DNA from: Rhodococcus sp. 1168
GTDB lineage: Bacteria; Actinomycetota; Actinomycetes; Mycobacteriales; Mycobacteriaceae
Length of the DNA stretch: 64,000 nt
Direction of reading: 5' to 3'
Assembly: GCF_002091955.1 (NCBI RefSeq)
Contig: NZ_MKKY01000025.1
Span: forward strand, 1-64,000
The translations under genes and the position numbers were made by a program. How positions within the stretch are numbered: position 1 is the first letter of the stretch; the number at the start of each line of letters is the position of its first letter. Shown piece by piece: positions 1 to 7,517 of the stretch. The notes below the pieces were generated by a model. It did no database searches and was not told the origin of the DNA. It saw nothing but the letters and a program-made list of their open reading frames with translations.

Positions 1-924
1 GTCCGCGTACTTCGCAGCCAATCAACAAAAGTAGAGCTCTACACGTTGATGGCCGCGGAGTACGCGAACTCCGCAGTTCACCGGATGGCGCGCCTGCTCG
101 AGGTGTCGACCTCCGGCTTCTACAAGAACCAAGGACGCAGTGTGACAACCCGATTGGCAGAGCGAGAGCAGCGTAGAGCCGATCTGGAGATCAAGATCCT
201 CGCGATCCACCAGGAGTCGAAAGGCGTGTACGGGGCACCGCGCATCACCGCCGAACTCCACGACCGAGGCGAGGTGATCACCGAGAAAACTGTCGCCAAG
301 ATCATGCGATCGCTCGGTGTCGTCGGCATCAGTCCGCGCACGTTCAAGGTCCGCACCACCGTGGTCGATCCGTTCGCCTCGTTCCCTGATGATCTGGTCC
401 AGCGCCGTTTCGATCAGGGTGAACTCGATGCGGTGTGGACTTCGGACATAACGTATCTGACCTGCGGGGAGGGGGATATGTACCTGTGCGCGATCAAGGA
501 CGAGCACTCGAAGAAGGTTCTCGGATGGGCCGTGGCCGATCACATGCGCACCGAGCTGGTTGTCGAAGCGTTGGAGATGGCGGTCGCCGAACGTGGCGGC
601 GATGTCGCGGGAACAATCATGCACTCGGACAGGGGATCTCAGTACACTGCTGACATCATGAAGCAGGCGTGTGAACGGTACGGGTTGCGGCGTTCGATGG
701 GTGAAACCGGTCAATGCTGGGACAACGCCGGCGCCGAAAGTCTGTGGTCGACGTTCAAGCACGAGTACTACTACCGGCACACCTTCGTTCATGCCACTGA
801 ATTGGTTGCTGCAGTTGACAACTGGATGAACTTCTACAACACTCGCCGTAGGCACTCCACGATCGGGATGCTCAGCCCCACCACGTACGAACAGTCACTG
901 ATCGCGCCCATCATGGCCGCGTGA
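1..924 (+). CDS. IS3-family transposase, OrfB / integrase-core part (partial)
   Basis: DDE transposase of an IS3-type element. An HTH_21-like region (about residues 60-110, around GVYGAPRITAEL) is followed by an rve core. The acidic triad is visible as Asp in WTSDITYL, Asp in HSDRGSQYTA and Glu in NAGAESLWSTFKHEY. The frame is open from base 1, giving at least 307 residues. A TTG at 46 or ATG at 49 could start OrfB alone, but the open upstream frame fits the usual OrfA-OrfB frameshift fusion whose first part lies to the left. The domain looks intact, so the element could still move. Confidence 0.88.
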   Translation, partial: VRVLRSQSTKVELYTLMAAEYANSAVHRMARLLEVSTSGFYKNQGRSVTTRLAEREQRRADLEIKILAIHQESKGVYGAPRITAELHDRGEVITEKTVAKIMRSLGVVGISPRTFKVRTTVVDPFASFPDDLVQRRFDQGELDAVWTSDITYLTCGEGDMYLCAIKDEHSKKVLGWAVADHMRTELVVEALEMAVAERGGDVAGTIMHSDRGSQYTADIMKQACERYGLRRSMGETGQCWDNAGAESLWSTFKHEYYYRHTFVHATELVAAVDNWMNFYNTRRRHSTIGMLSPTTYEQSLIAPIMAA

Positions 925-1872
925 CCACTGTCCACTTTTCGGGGGGAACCTCACTGTTCGACGGCTGCGCTTGCTCTTCGGCGTGCCTGTCTCGAAACCA
1001 CCCCGCACCGCTCGCCGCGTCCGCGTCACGCGTAAAGACCCATTGCGCCCCTCAACCTCCGGCAGCCCCACGTCCCCGACGTTGAGACCTGCAAGCTCTC
1101 CCGCGCGGAGTCCACTGTAGGCGCTCGTCGTCACCGCCAGCGCATAAATCGGGTAGCCCTGGACTCTGGCGATGTGGTCGGTGACCGCGCCTACCTGCTC
1201 AGCGGTGAGTGGTCGTGCCTCGAACTCCGGGGTGTCCGCGTCGACGGTGGCGGTGGTCCGACCGAGCGGGACCGAATGTACCGGGTTCGCTGGGATCGCC
1301 CCATCCACGACCGCAACGTCCAAGATTCGCCGCAACACGTCGTAGGCGGGCTTGATCGTGGTCCTCGCCAACGTAACCATCTCCACCGGCTCGTCGGGCC
1401 GGTAGCTGCGCTGCGGTCGCGGACTCAGCAAATCAGCCCGGAAACGGCGAATGTCGGCGGCAGTGATCGAGGCTACGGCCCGCGTGGCGAAGGTGGCTGC
1501 AATGTATCGCTTGTAGACGGCTTCGGTCTCCCGCGCATACCTCGGCTTCACCAACCCTGCCAACCCCTCGAAGTACTGCTGAGCGAAGTAACCGAGCGCC
1601 TGGTCTCCGAGCTTACGCAATTCTGAGGGCGACGCGGCAACTACCTTATGCCGCTGAGCGTTTAGCTCGTCGCAGTACTCCTGCGCGGCTTCTTTCGAGC
1701 GGAACGTTCGCTGCCTGTTGACCTCCTTCGCTCGACCGTCGGGCCTGCCGGGGCTGAATGGAATCGGTCGACCCATCTCGTCGCGGGCCTTCTCGGTCCA
1801 CCTCACCCGGTACGACGACTGCGGCTTGCTGTTCTTGGTCCGCTTGGTCTCTGCCTTCTCGATGTGGGCCAT
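895..1872 (-). pseudogene. Tyrosine recombinase (phage-type integrase), C-terminus removed by IS3 insertion
   Basis: N-terminal part of a site-specific tyrosine recombinase. Residues 1-60 form an AP2-like arm-binding region, residues about 75-160 a SAM-like core-binding domain, and the catalytic domain begins near residue 215. The first catalytic Arg is in YSGLRAGELAGL. Genuine recombinase codons stop at about base 952 (TGTPKSKRSRRTV); the last 18 residues of the ORF come from the IS end. The HxxR box and tyrosine nucleophile are missing, so the product should be inactive. The ATG at 1872 lies three bases after the stop of the upstream 28-residue ORF. Confidence 0.85.
930..953 (+). repeat. 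Right terminal inverted repeat of the IS3-family element
   Basis: The sequence runs from the transposase stop to the point where recombinase coding sequence resumes and ends in CCTCA. The matching left repeat is outside the window, so pairing cannot be confirmed. Confidence 0.55.
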
Positions 1873-1874
1873 TG

Positions 1875-1961
1875 CTACTTCTTTCCGCTGTTGAAGATCA
1901 CGCCGATGACGGCGAAGGTGATTGGCAGGACGACCATGAGAAATACTGCGATGCCGCCCAT
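1875..1961 (-). CDS. 28-residue single-pass membrane peptide between two recombinase genes
   Basis: This small ORF reads MGGIAVFLMVVLPITFAVIG, then VIFNSGKK and stop. It is almost entirely one hydrophobic helix of about 20 residues with a Lys-Lys tail. Its ATG shares one base with the TGA of the serine recombinase (TGATG), and its TAG ends just before the integrase ATG. The spacing implies translational coupling of all three genes. I recognise no family. It could be a membrane tether, a toxin-like peptide or merely a coupling leader. Confidence 0.5.
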   Translation of the reverse strand: MGGIAVFLMVVLPITFAVIGVIFNSGKK

Positions 1962-2656
1962 CAGGCCACGCCCTCTCGCTGGAGCAGGCGACGGATCGTA
2001 CTGTGGTGCCAATGAAGGCCGTTGCCTGGGGTGCTCAGCCCGATCTCATCGAGCCGTTTCGCTATGGCCTGCGCGCTCATACCGTCCTCTTGGCGCATGG
2101 CGATGATCTCCGCGACAATGCCGGGGTCGATCCGCGACGGCCTGCCTAGCTGCTTGCCCTGCGCCTTGGCTCTACGCAACCCCTCGACAGTGCGCTCCGA
2201 AATGCGGCGCTTCTCCTCCGCAGCCATCGCAATGCGAACGTCCGCAAGTAGGCGTTGGCTCGGATCGCCGCTGTCCGCACGGTCACAGTCGAGCAGGCGC
2301 CACCCGTTCTTGGCCGCACGCTTGAACAGTGATGCTGCGTCAAGTTGGTCTCTTGTCGCCCGATCCAAGGCGCGGACCAGGAGTGCATCCGCGAGACCAG
2401 ACTCGATCGCTGCCAACGCAGTAGCTCGACCGAACATCTTCTCGCTGCTTCCGCCACTCACCACGTCGTAAGTGACAGTGAGCAGGTTCAGATCGTTTGC
2501 GGCACAGTAGCTTCGCATGTGGTCCTGTTGAGCACCCAGACCATGTCCACGTGTCGATTGCGCGCTGGTCGAGACCCGCACATAGCCAATAACTCTGAGG
2601 CCGTTGAGCTTTGACCTTCCTTGTTCACGCTGGTCGAGCGTTTGCATCGTGGTCAT
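1961..2656 (-). CDS. Small serine recombinase (resolvase/invertase family)
   Basis: Site-specific recombinase of 231 residues with an N-terminal resolvase catalytic domain. The nucleophilic Ser is in GYVRVSTSAQ (about residue 29), and the conserved Arg-rich active-site segment is LVRALDRATRDQ. The E-helix region follows (AAEEKRRISERTVEGL), then LGRPS and a C-terminal helix-turn-helix (GMSAQAIAKRL). ATG 2656 or the internal ATG four codons later could start it. It heads the minus-strand unit recombinase, membrane peptide, integrase and is divergent from the XRE gene. It probably serves excision or resolution of the same mobile element. Confidence 0.88.
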   Translation of the reverse strand: MTTMQTLDQREQGRSKLNGLRVIGYVRVSTSAQSTRGHGLGAQQDHMRSYCAANDLNLLTVTYDVVSGGSSEKMFGRATALAAIESGLADALLVRALDRATRDQLDAASLFKRAAKNGWRLLDCDRADSGDPSQRLLADVRIAMAAEEKRRISERTVEGLRRAKAQGKQLGRPSRIDPGIVAEIIAMRQEDGMSAQAIAKRLDEIGLSTPGNGLHWHHSTIRRLLQREGVA

Positions 2657-2689
2657 TTGATCCTCCTGAAGGTCGCCGAAAGTAGCGGC

Positions 2690-2718
2690 GTAAACGTCGC
2701 CGACGGTCGTTTACGACC
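2690..2718. promoter_or_regulatory. Nested inverted repeats in the recombinase/XRE divergent promoter
   Basis: GTAACG-like arms are seen as GTAAACG (2690-2696) and CGTTTAC (2708-2714), perfect with an 11-base spacer. An overlapping perfect repeat GGTCG-TTTA-CGACC spans 2705-2718. The position between two divergent genes, one encoding an HTH protein, suggests an operator for that XRE regulator. Confidence 0.45.
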
Positions 2719-2783
2719 AACTGTCTCTCCGCTCTGAGCAGAATCCGGTAAACCGCATTCCGAACAGCACTAGGGTTCGGCCC

Positions 2784-3122
2784 ATGGGTGAGGTCATCAG
2801 CATTCAATCGCGCCGGCCGCCGCGCACTTCTGGCAGGGCGACGCCGCTCGGCCGGGCGACGGCCATGGAACCGTTGTGGCGCGAGGTGGTGGGCCGTCGA
2901 CTACGCGAGCGCCGGCAGTCCCGAGGCGACACATTGTCCGACACCGCGACTCGCGCCGGCATTTCACCGCAGTATCTTTCCGAAGTCGAACGTGGCCGCA
3001 AGGATCCGTCGAGCGAGATCCTCGCGGCCGTCGTCGGGGCGCTGGGGACGTCCATTGCCGAGATCGCGGGCCTCGCGCACCGAGACCTCACCCGGGGTGG
3101 CGCTACTACGCTCGCCGCCTAG
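2784..3122 (+). CDS. XRE-family HTH regulator, ClgR/PopR-like
   Basis: A 112-residue DNA-binding protein. A Cro/C1-type helix-turn-helix occupies about residues 35-95, with LREVVGRRLRERR, then the recognition region GISPQYLSEVERGRKDPSSE. Length and domain order resemble ClgR and PopR, actinobacterial regulators of clp protease genes. Here the gene faces two clpP paralogues, and its stop overlaps the stop of the nearer one (bases 3119-3122). Inference: a dedicated regulator of this ClpP pair, and perhaps of the divergent recombinase. The start has alternative ATGs at residue 28 (MEPLWREVV). Confidence 0.8.
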   Translation: MGEVISIQSRRPPRTSGRATPLGRATAMEPLWREVVGRRLRERRQSRGDTLSDTATRAGISPQYLSEVERGRKDPSSEILAAVVGALGTSIAEIAGLAHRDLTRGGATTLAA

Positions 3123-3709
3123 CGGTTTTTCAGAACCTGGTCGACGATTCCGTAGTCGAGAGCTGCCGACGCAGTCAGCACCAAGTCTCGGTCGGTGTCG
3201 TGCCGGAGCGTCGCAACGTCTCGGCCGGTGTGCTCGGCGAGTATCGCCTCCATCTCCGAGCGCACGCGCACCACCTCGTCGGCTGCCAGAATTAGGTCTG
3301 GGATGGTACCGCGACCTTGCGCTGCCGGTTGATGCAAGACCACCCGACTGTGGGTCAATGCAGATCGACGTCCCGGTGTACCTGCAGCAAGTAGGACCGC
3401 CCCCGTCGCGATCGCTTGACCGACACATGTAGTTGCAACGGCAGATCCGATGAACTGCATGGTGTCGTACACCGCGAGCATGGCCGCGGTGTCACCGCCC
3501 TCGCAGTTGATGTACATCGATATCTCCCGGTCGGGCGAGTCCGCCTCGAGATGCAGCAACTGCGCGATCAGTGCATTCGCAACACCCGCATCGATGCCGG
3601 TTCCGAGGTAGACGATGCGTTCGCTGAGAAGGTGCGAATAGACATCGACGACGCGTTCGCCGCGTGAATCTCTGGTGATGACATTGGGAATGGTGTACGT
3701 GCTCATCAC
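3119..3709 (-). CDS. ClpP-family subunit with Ser to Ala at the nucleophile (predicted inactive)
   Basis: A 196-residue ClpP fold protein. The family's GQAASMGA nucleophile motif reads CVGQAIATGAVLLAAG, so the catalytic Ser is Ala; the DNA codon is GCG. The His motif is kept (RVVLHQPAAQGRGT), as is the Asp motif (DTDRDLVLTASAA). Loss of one residue within an otherwise conserved site points to a structural, ClpR-like subunit rather than random decay. GTG 3709 overlaps the stop of the upstream clpP (GTGA), with an ATG one codon later, so the two chains are coupled. Likely role: partner in a mixed ClpP tetradecamer. No ClpX or ClpC gene is nearby. Confidence 0.85.
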   Translation of the reverse strand: MMSTYTIPNVITRDSRGERVVDVYSHLLSERIVYLGTGIDAGVANALIAQLLHLEADSPDREISMYINCEGGDTAAMLAVYDTMQFIGSAVATTCVGQAIATGAVLLAAGTPGRRSALTHSRVVLHQPAAQGRGTIPDLILAADEVVRVRSEMEAILAEHTGRDVATLRHDTDRDLVLTASAALDYGIVDQVLKNR

Positions 3710-4314
3710 TGCACCCCCATCCCGACCGGCATACGACGAGCCGGCATCACCTGATCGAACGAGTCGACGATGGCGTCGACGAAACCGTACTCACGTGCAG
3801 CTTCGGCGGTGAACCATCGATCGTGCAGCGAGTCGTCGAAAATCTGCTCGCGCGATTGTCCGGTGTCCTCGGCGATGAGACCGAGCACCGTGTCACGGGT
3901 GTGGCGTAAGTCGTTCGCCTGCACCTCCACTTCGACTGCCGAACCGCCGATGCCGGCTGAACCTTGATGCATCAGAATTCGGGCGTGCGGTAAGGCATAT
4001 CGCTTTCCGTGGGTACCCGAAGACAGCAGGAATTGCCCGGCGCTGCACGCTAATCCGAGGGCAAGTGTCGATACGTCGCACGGCACCAGGCGCATCACAT
4101 CACGGATGGCGAGCATCGCCGGAACCGAACCGCCCGGAGAGTGGATCCACAAAGCAATGTCGGCCGAGGCATTCTCGGCGGCGAGGGTCAGCAGATGGGT
4201 GGTCAAGACGGTCCCGTTGTCGTCGTCGAGTGCACCGTCGAGGACGAGCACTCGATGACGCAACAGCTGTCGGCGGAGGTCGGAGGAGAACATTCGTGGC
4301 GTCGAGTCGGTCAT
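3706..4314 (-). CDS. clpP: ATP-dependent Clp protease proteolytic subunit, catalytic triad intact
   Basis: ClpP serine peptidase subunit of about 202 residues from ATG 4314 (MTDSTPRMF). The nucleophile is in LGLACSAGQFLLSSG, the His in RILMHQGSAGIGG, and the Asp in LHDRWFTAEAA, aligned with the Asp of the ERDR segment in E. coli ClpP. Longer starts up to 4386 exist but lack the fold. It is the first gene of a two-gene unit with the inactive paralogue. Being far from clpX and tig, this is probably an accessory ClpP3/P4-type pair, not the housekeeping ClpP1P2. Confidence 0.85.
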   Translation of the reverse strand: MTDSTPRMFSSDLRRQLLRHRVLVLDGALDDDNGTVLTTHLLTLAAENASADIALWIHSPGGSVPAMLAIRDVMRLVPCDVSTLALGLACSAGQFLLSSGTHGKRYALPHARILMHQGSAGIGGSAVEVEVQANDLRHTRDTVLGLIAEDTGQSREQIFDDSLHDRWFTAEAAREYGFVDAIVDSFDQVMPARRMPVGMGVQ

Positions 4315-4349
4315 GGCTCCACTATTGCTCACGAGAACCGTTGCGCACC

Positions 4350-4374
4350 AGCATCTCTGCCGAGAGCGGAGATG
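4350..4374. repeat. Inverted repeat upstream of clpP
   Basis: GCATCTC and GAGATGC, 7 bases each with an 11-base spacer, lie 36 bases upstream of the clpP start, between clpP and the divergent DUF222 gene. It could be an operator or part of the clpP leader. Confidence 0.3.
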
Positions 4375-4458
4375 CCCGACGCCCATCCGCTCACAGCAGC
4401 GAAGGGTAAGTCGTCGACTTCAATGGGGTCTTGTGCAACTGGCCGATGTTCGATATTG

Positions 4459-4474
4459 TCGAACATACGTTCGA
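4459..4474. promoter_or_regulatory. LexA (SOS) box upstream of the DUF222/HNH gene
   Basis: TCGAACATACGTTCGA has both half-sites matching the actinobacterial LexA consensus TCGAAC-N4-GTTCGA. It sits 14 bases before the start codon. An overlapping inverted repeat, TGTTCGA-TATTG-TCGAACA, spans 4447-4465. M. tuberculosis 13E12-family genes of the same type are known to be DNA-damage inducible. Confidence 0.85.
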
Positions 4475-4488
4475 GATTGGGGGATCTC

Positions 4489-5802
4489 ATGCAGGTATCC
4501 GAGGTACTGGAGTTCGTGGCGCGGCTCAGCGAGCTGAAACCCGAGGCGGACGCGGCTATCGGAATCGACCTGATCACCGCACTGGAGACCGCGACCTGTG
4601 CGTGCGCTGCCGCCCAGGCGGTGGCCACCGATGCCGTCGCCGCCTCGATCAGCGAGCAACGGAAGTCGCTCGGAAAACCAAAGGCGCAGTGGCGGGCAGG
4701 CCTCGCCTCGCAGATCGGACTCGCGCGGCGCGTGTCCCCGAACAAAGGTGCCACCTACCTCGGATTGGCACGATCACTCGTGCACGAGATGCCGCACACC
4801 CTCGACCGCCTACGCGGCGGCGAACTCAACGAGTACCGCGCCATTCTGATCGCCAGAGAGACAGCATGTTTGACGGTCGAGGACCGGCAGGTCATCGATA
4901 GACGGCTGTGCGCGGACGGGAACATCCTGAATGGACTCGGTGACGACGCCATCGCCGCGAGGGTCCGCGCGATGGCCGCTGAACTCGATCCCGCGTCGGT
5001 AGTGAAGCGCTTCGAAAAGGCGTTCTCGGCGCGCCGCACCAGTACTCGGCCACAACCGGACTTCATGTGCCAATTCACCACGGTGACATCGATGGATCGC
5101 GCCGTCTGCATGTGGGCGACCCTCCGACGTGACGCCGACTCGATCGTCAGCGGCGGCGAAGAGAGCCGAACCAGGGACCAGATCATGGCCGATCTGGCAT
5201 ACGAGCGCATCACTGGAACGACATCAGCGGGCGCGGGCGCGCCGGTGTCGGTCAACCTCGTGATCGCCGACACGACTCTTCTCGCCGACAGCACCGTCCC
5301 CGCACACCTGCAGGGATACGGAGAGATCCCCGCGGTCATCGCCCGCAAGTTGGTAGGCACTGCGTGTGCGGACACCACACGGGTCGAGCTCCGCAGGGTG
5401 TATGCCACCCCCTCGACCGGCGCACTCACCGCGATGGAATCGAAAGCTCGCATCTTCTCACCAGCGCTGGCCCGATTGATCGACGTGCGTGATCGAACGT
5501 GCCGAACACCGTGGTGCGATGCACCGATCCGTCACCACGACCACATTCGGTCCTACGCACGCGGAGGCGACACCAGCGCGAGCAACGGCGCAGGCTTGTG
5601 CGCCGCATGCAATCACGCCAAGGAGGCAGACGGGTGGAGTGCCGAACCTCGAACAGCACGGAAGCCCGGCGTCATCCACATCTACGACATGACCACACCG
5701 ACCGGGCATGAGTACAGCTCGACAGCGCCGCCGATGCCCGTGGTCATCAGCTACCCGTCGTTCGTCGAGCAAGAGTTGGTGATCGACCTCTACGCGGCGT
5801 AG
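4489..5802 (+). CDS. DUF222 domain HNH endonuclease-like protein (13E12 repeat family)
   Basis: A 437-residue protein with an N-terminal DUF222 domain (about residues 1-320) and a C-terminal HNH nuclease domain. The HNH shows two zinc Cys pairs around the His motif: CRTPWCDAPIRHHDHI, then GLCAACNHAKE. ATG 4489 is chosen because the GGGGGA ribosome site is 5 bases upstream and the SOS box is just ahead; longer in-frame starts would read through that operator. The family is multicopy in mycobacteria and rhodococci and its role is unknown. LexA control suggests a part in the DNA-damage response. Confidence 0.85.
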   Translation: MQVSEVLEFVARLSELKPEADAAIGIDLITALETATCACAAAQAVATDAVAASISEQRKSLGKPKAQWRAGLASQIGLARRVSPNKGATYLGLARSLVHEMPHTLDRLRGGELNEYRAILIARETACLTVEDRQVIDRRLCADGNILNGLGDDAIAARVRAMAAELDPASVVKRFEKAFSARRTSTRPQPDFMCQFTTVTSMDRAVCMWATLRRDADSIVSGGEESRTRDQIMADLAYERITGTTSAGAGAPVSVNLVIADTTLLADSTVPAHLQGYGEIPAVIARKLVGTACADTTRVELRRVYATPSTGALTAMESKARIFSPALARLIDVRDRTCRTPWCDAPIRHHDHIRSYARGGDTSASNGAGLCAACNHAKEADGWSAEPRTARKPGVIHIYDMTTPTGHEYSSTAPPMPVVISYPSFVEQELVIDLYAA

Positions 5803-6056
5803 ATGCCTGATAAGTCACTCCGGGAAGGAAACGACAGCGCCACCGGTTACACTGGGCATCGACGCGCGTAGCTGCACGTCAGACGTCGTGGAATGCTTCT
5901 ACTTCCGCCCGGCCCCGGCCGCGTAGTCCATGTGCACCGCGCACAGGCTTTTCTTACGGCGATCGAAACTGCCCACCGGCAGTCTCGCCACCCCTTTGCA
6001 CTTGTCGGGCACAGCCCGTGGTGCAACACCTTGCCCGAAAGGCGCATCACATCGTT
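5803..6056 (+). other. Long leader region of the DEAD-box helicase gene
   Basis: These 254 bases separate the DUF222 stop from the helicase start. A possible -10 element TACACT lies at 5848-5853, with no clear -35. No conserved ORF was convincing on either strand. Long leaders often control RNA-helicase and cold-shock genes, so the region may hold a 5' regulatory RNA structure; this is inference. Confidence 0.3.
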
Positions 6057-7454
6057 ATGACTACCTTTGCTTCACTCGGCGTTCCGAACGCGCTCGCCGA
6101 AGTTCTCTCCAGCCAGGGAAAGGTCGACGCCTTCCCTATCCAGGCTGACACACTCCCCGACACTCTCGTAGGACGCGACGTTCTCGGTCGCGGAAAGACG
6201 GGCAGTGGCAAGACACTCGCTTTCTCTATCCCCATGGTTGCCCGCCTCGCCGGACAGCTCCCAGGTAACCGCAAGCCAGGCCGCCCTCGCGGACTGATCC
6301 TTGCGCCCACCCGCGAACTCGCAACCCAGATCGCCGCCGCAATCGAACCGTTGGCCGCGGCGTACAAGCTCAGCGTCACGACCATCTTTGGTGGCGTCTC
6401 GCAGAACCGTCAGGTATCCGCCCTCAAGGGTGGCGTCGATATCGTCGTCGCCTGCCCGGGCCGGCTCGAAGACCTGATGAAGCAGCGCCACGTCTCACTC
6501 GACGGCGTGCAGATCACCGTCCTCGACGAAGCCGACCACATGGCCGACCTCGGGTTCCTTCCGGTGGTGACTCGTATTCTCGCCGCTACCCCGCCGAAGG
6601 GTCAGCGTCTCCTGTTCTCGGCGACGCTCGACAACGGCGTGGACAAGCTCGTCAAGCGGTTCCTCACCGACCAGGTGACGCACTCCGTCGACGAAGTCGA
6701 CTCACACGTAGAAGCCATGACGCACAGCGTCTTCGAGGTCGACGGCGTCGAAGCCAAGAAGAAGCTCGTGCAGCAACTGGCTTCGGGCACCGGACGTCGC
6801 ATCCTGTTCATGCGGACCAAGCATCAAGCCCGCAAGCTCGCCAAACAGCTCACCGAAGCTGGAATTCCGTCGGTGGACTTGCACGGCAACCTTTCTCAGG
6901 GTGCACGTGACCGCAACCTGCTCGCATTCTCCTCGGGTTCGGCGCGCGTACTCGTCGCCACCGACGTCGCCGCTCGCGGTGTTCACGTCGACGACGTTCA
7001 GCTCGTCGTGCACGTGGATCCGCCCGCCGAGCACAAGGCATATCTGCACCGCTCGGGCCGTACTGCTCGCGCGGGAAGCGCCGGAGATGTTGTGACGGTC
7101 GTTCTCCCAGAGCAGCGCAAGGACACCGCAATCCTCCTGCGCAAGGCCAACATCAAGGTGACCCCGGTCCGCGTCACGGCGGACTCGCCTCAGGTGTCCG
7201 AACTGGTCGGCGAGCAGGCTCGGTACGTCGAGCCCGTACCGGTCAAGGCTGTTCAGCAGCCGCGCCAGGGCAGCCCACGCGGCAACGGCAGCTCACGCAG
7301 CAGCAACCCTCGCAGCGGCGGCGCTCCGCGTCGCAGCGGCGGCGGCGGTCAGGGCCAGGGAAGCCAAGGCGGCGCAGCACGCCAGCACGCAGCCGGCGGC
7401 GGCGGAGGACGTAGTCGTCGTCCCGCAGGGCCTGCCGCGAGCCGTACTCGCTAG
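6057..7454 (+). CDS. DEAD-box ATP-dependent RNA helicase (RhlE-like)
   Basis: RNA helicase of 465 residues. The two RecA-like domains show Walker A GRGKTGSGKT (about residues 42-51), LAPTRELA, the DEAD box in LDEADHMADLGF, the SAT motif in LLFSATLD, ARGVHVDDV and HRSGRTARAG. The C-terminal 65 residues are rich in Gly, Ser, Arg and Gln, an RNA-binding tail seen in this family. ATG 6057 is preferred over 6018 because the family core begins at TTFASLGV. A strong hairpin terminator follows. The likely job is RNA remodelling in ribosome assembly or cold adaptation. Confidence 0.88.
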   Translation: MTTFASLGVPNALAEVLSSQGKVDAFPIQADTLPDTLVGRDVLGRGKTGSGKTLAFSIPMVARLAGQLPGNRKPGRPRGLILAPTRELATQIAAAIEPLAAAYKLSVTTIFGGVSQNRQVSALKGGVDIVVACPGRLEDLMKQRHVSLDGVQITVLDEADHMADLGFLPVVTRILAATPPKGQRLLFSATLDNGVDKLVKRFLTDQVTHSVDEVDSHVEAMTHSVFEVDGVEAKKKLVQQLASGTGRRILFMRTKHQARKLAKQLTEAGIPSVDLHGNLSQGARDRNLLAFSSGSARVLVATDVAARGVHVDDVQLVVHVDPPAEHKAYLHRSGRTARAGSAGDVVTVVLPEQRKDTAILLRKANIKVTPVRVTADSPQVSELVGEQARYVEPVPVKAVQQPRQGSPRGNGSSRSSNPRSGGAPRRSGGGGQGQGSQGGAARQHAAGGGGGRSRRPAGPAASRTR

Positions 7455-7464
7455 ATCCAACGAA

Positions 7465-7512
7465 GACTGTGCGCGCGCAACCGATGGTTGCGCGCGCACA
7501 GTCGTTTTCGGA
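7465..7512. terminator. Bidirectional hairpin terminator, 18-bp perfect stem
   Basis: GACTGTGCGCGCGCAACC (7465-7482) pairs perfectly with 7486-7503 around a three-base loop, followed by GTTTTC. It lies between the convergent helicase and acetyltransferase genes. Confidence 0.88.
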
Positions 7513-7517
7513 CTCGG

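Larger units (their letters stand above)
1..953 (+). mobile_element. IS3-family insertion sequence, 5' part cut by window edge
   Basis: The segment holds the catalytic ORF of an IS3-family element and its right end. Just after the transposase stop, bases 931-953 read toward an end in TCA; read inward this is TGAGGTTCCCCCCGAAAAGT, which has the form of an IS3-type terminal repeat. From base 952-954 the sequence switches to the interior of a tyrosine recombinase gene on the other strand. The left terminal repeat and any target-site duplication lie outside the window, so the outer boundary is not defined. Confidence 0.8.

Noticed and set aside
5847-6050. Minus-strand ORF in the helicase leader
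   Set aside because: No ribosome site and no conserved motif; composition resembles random GC-rich sequence.
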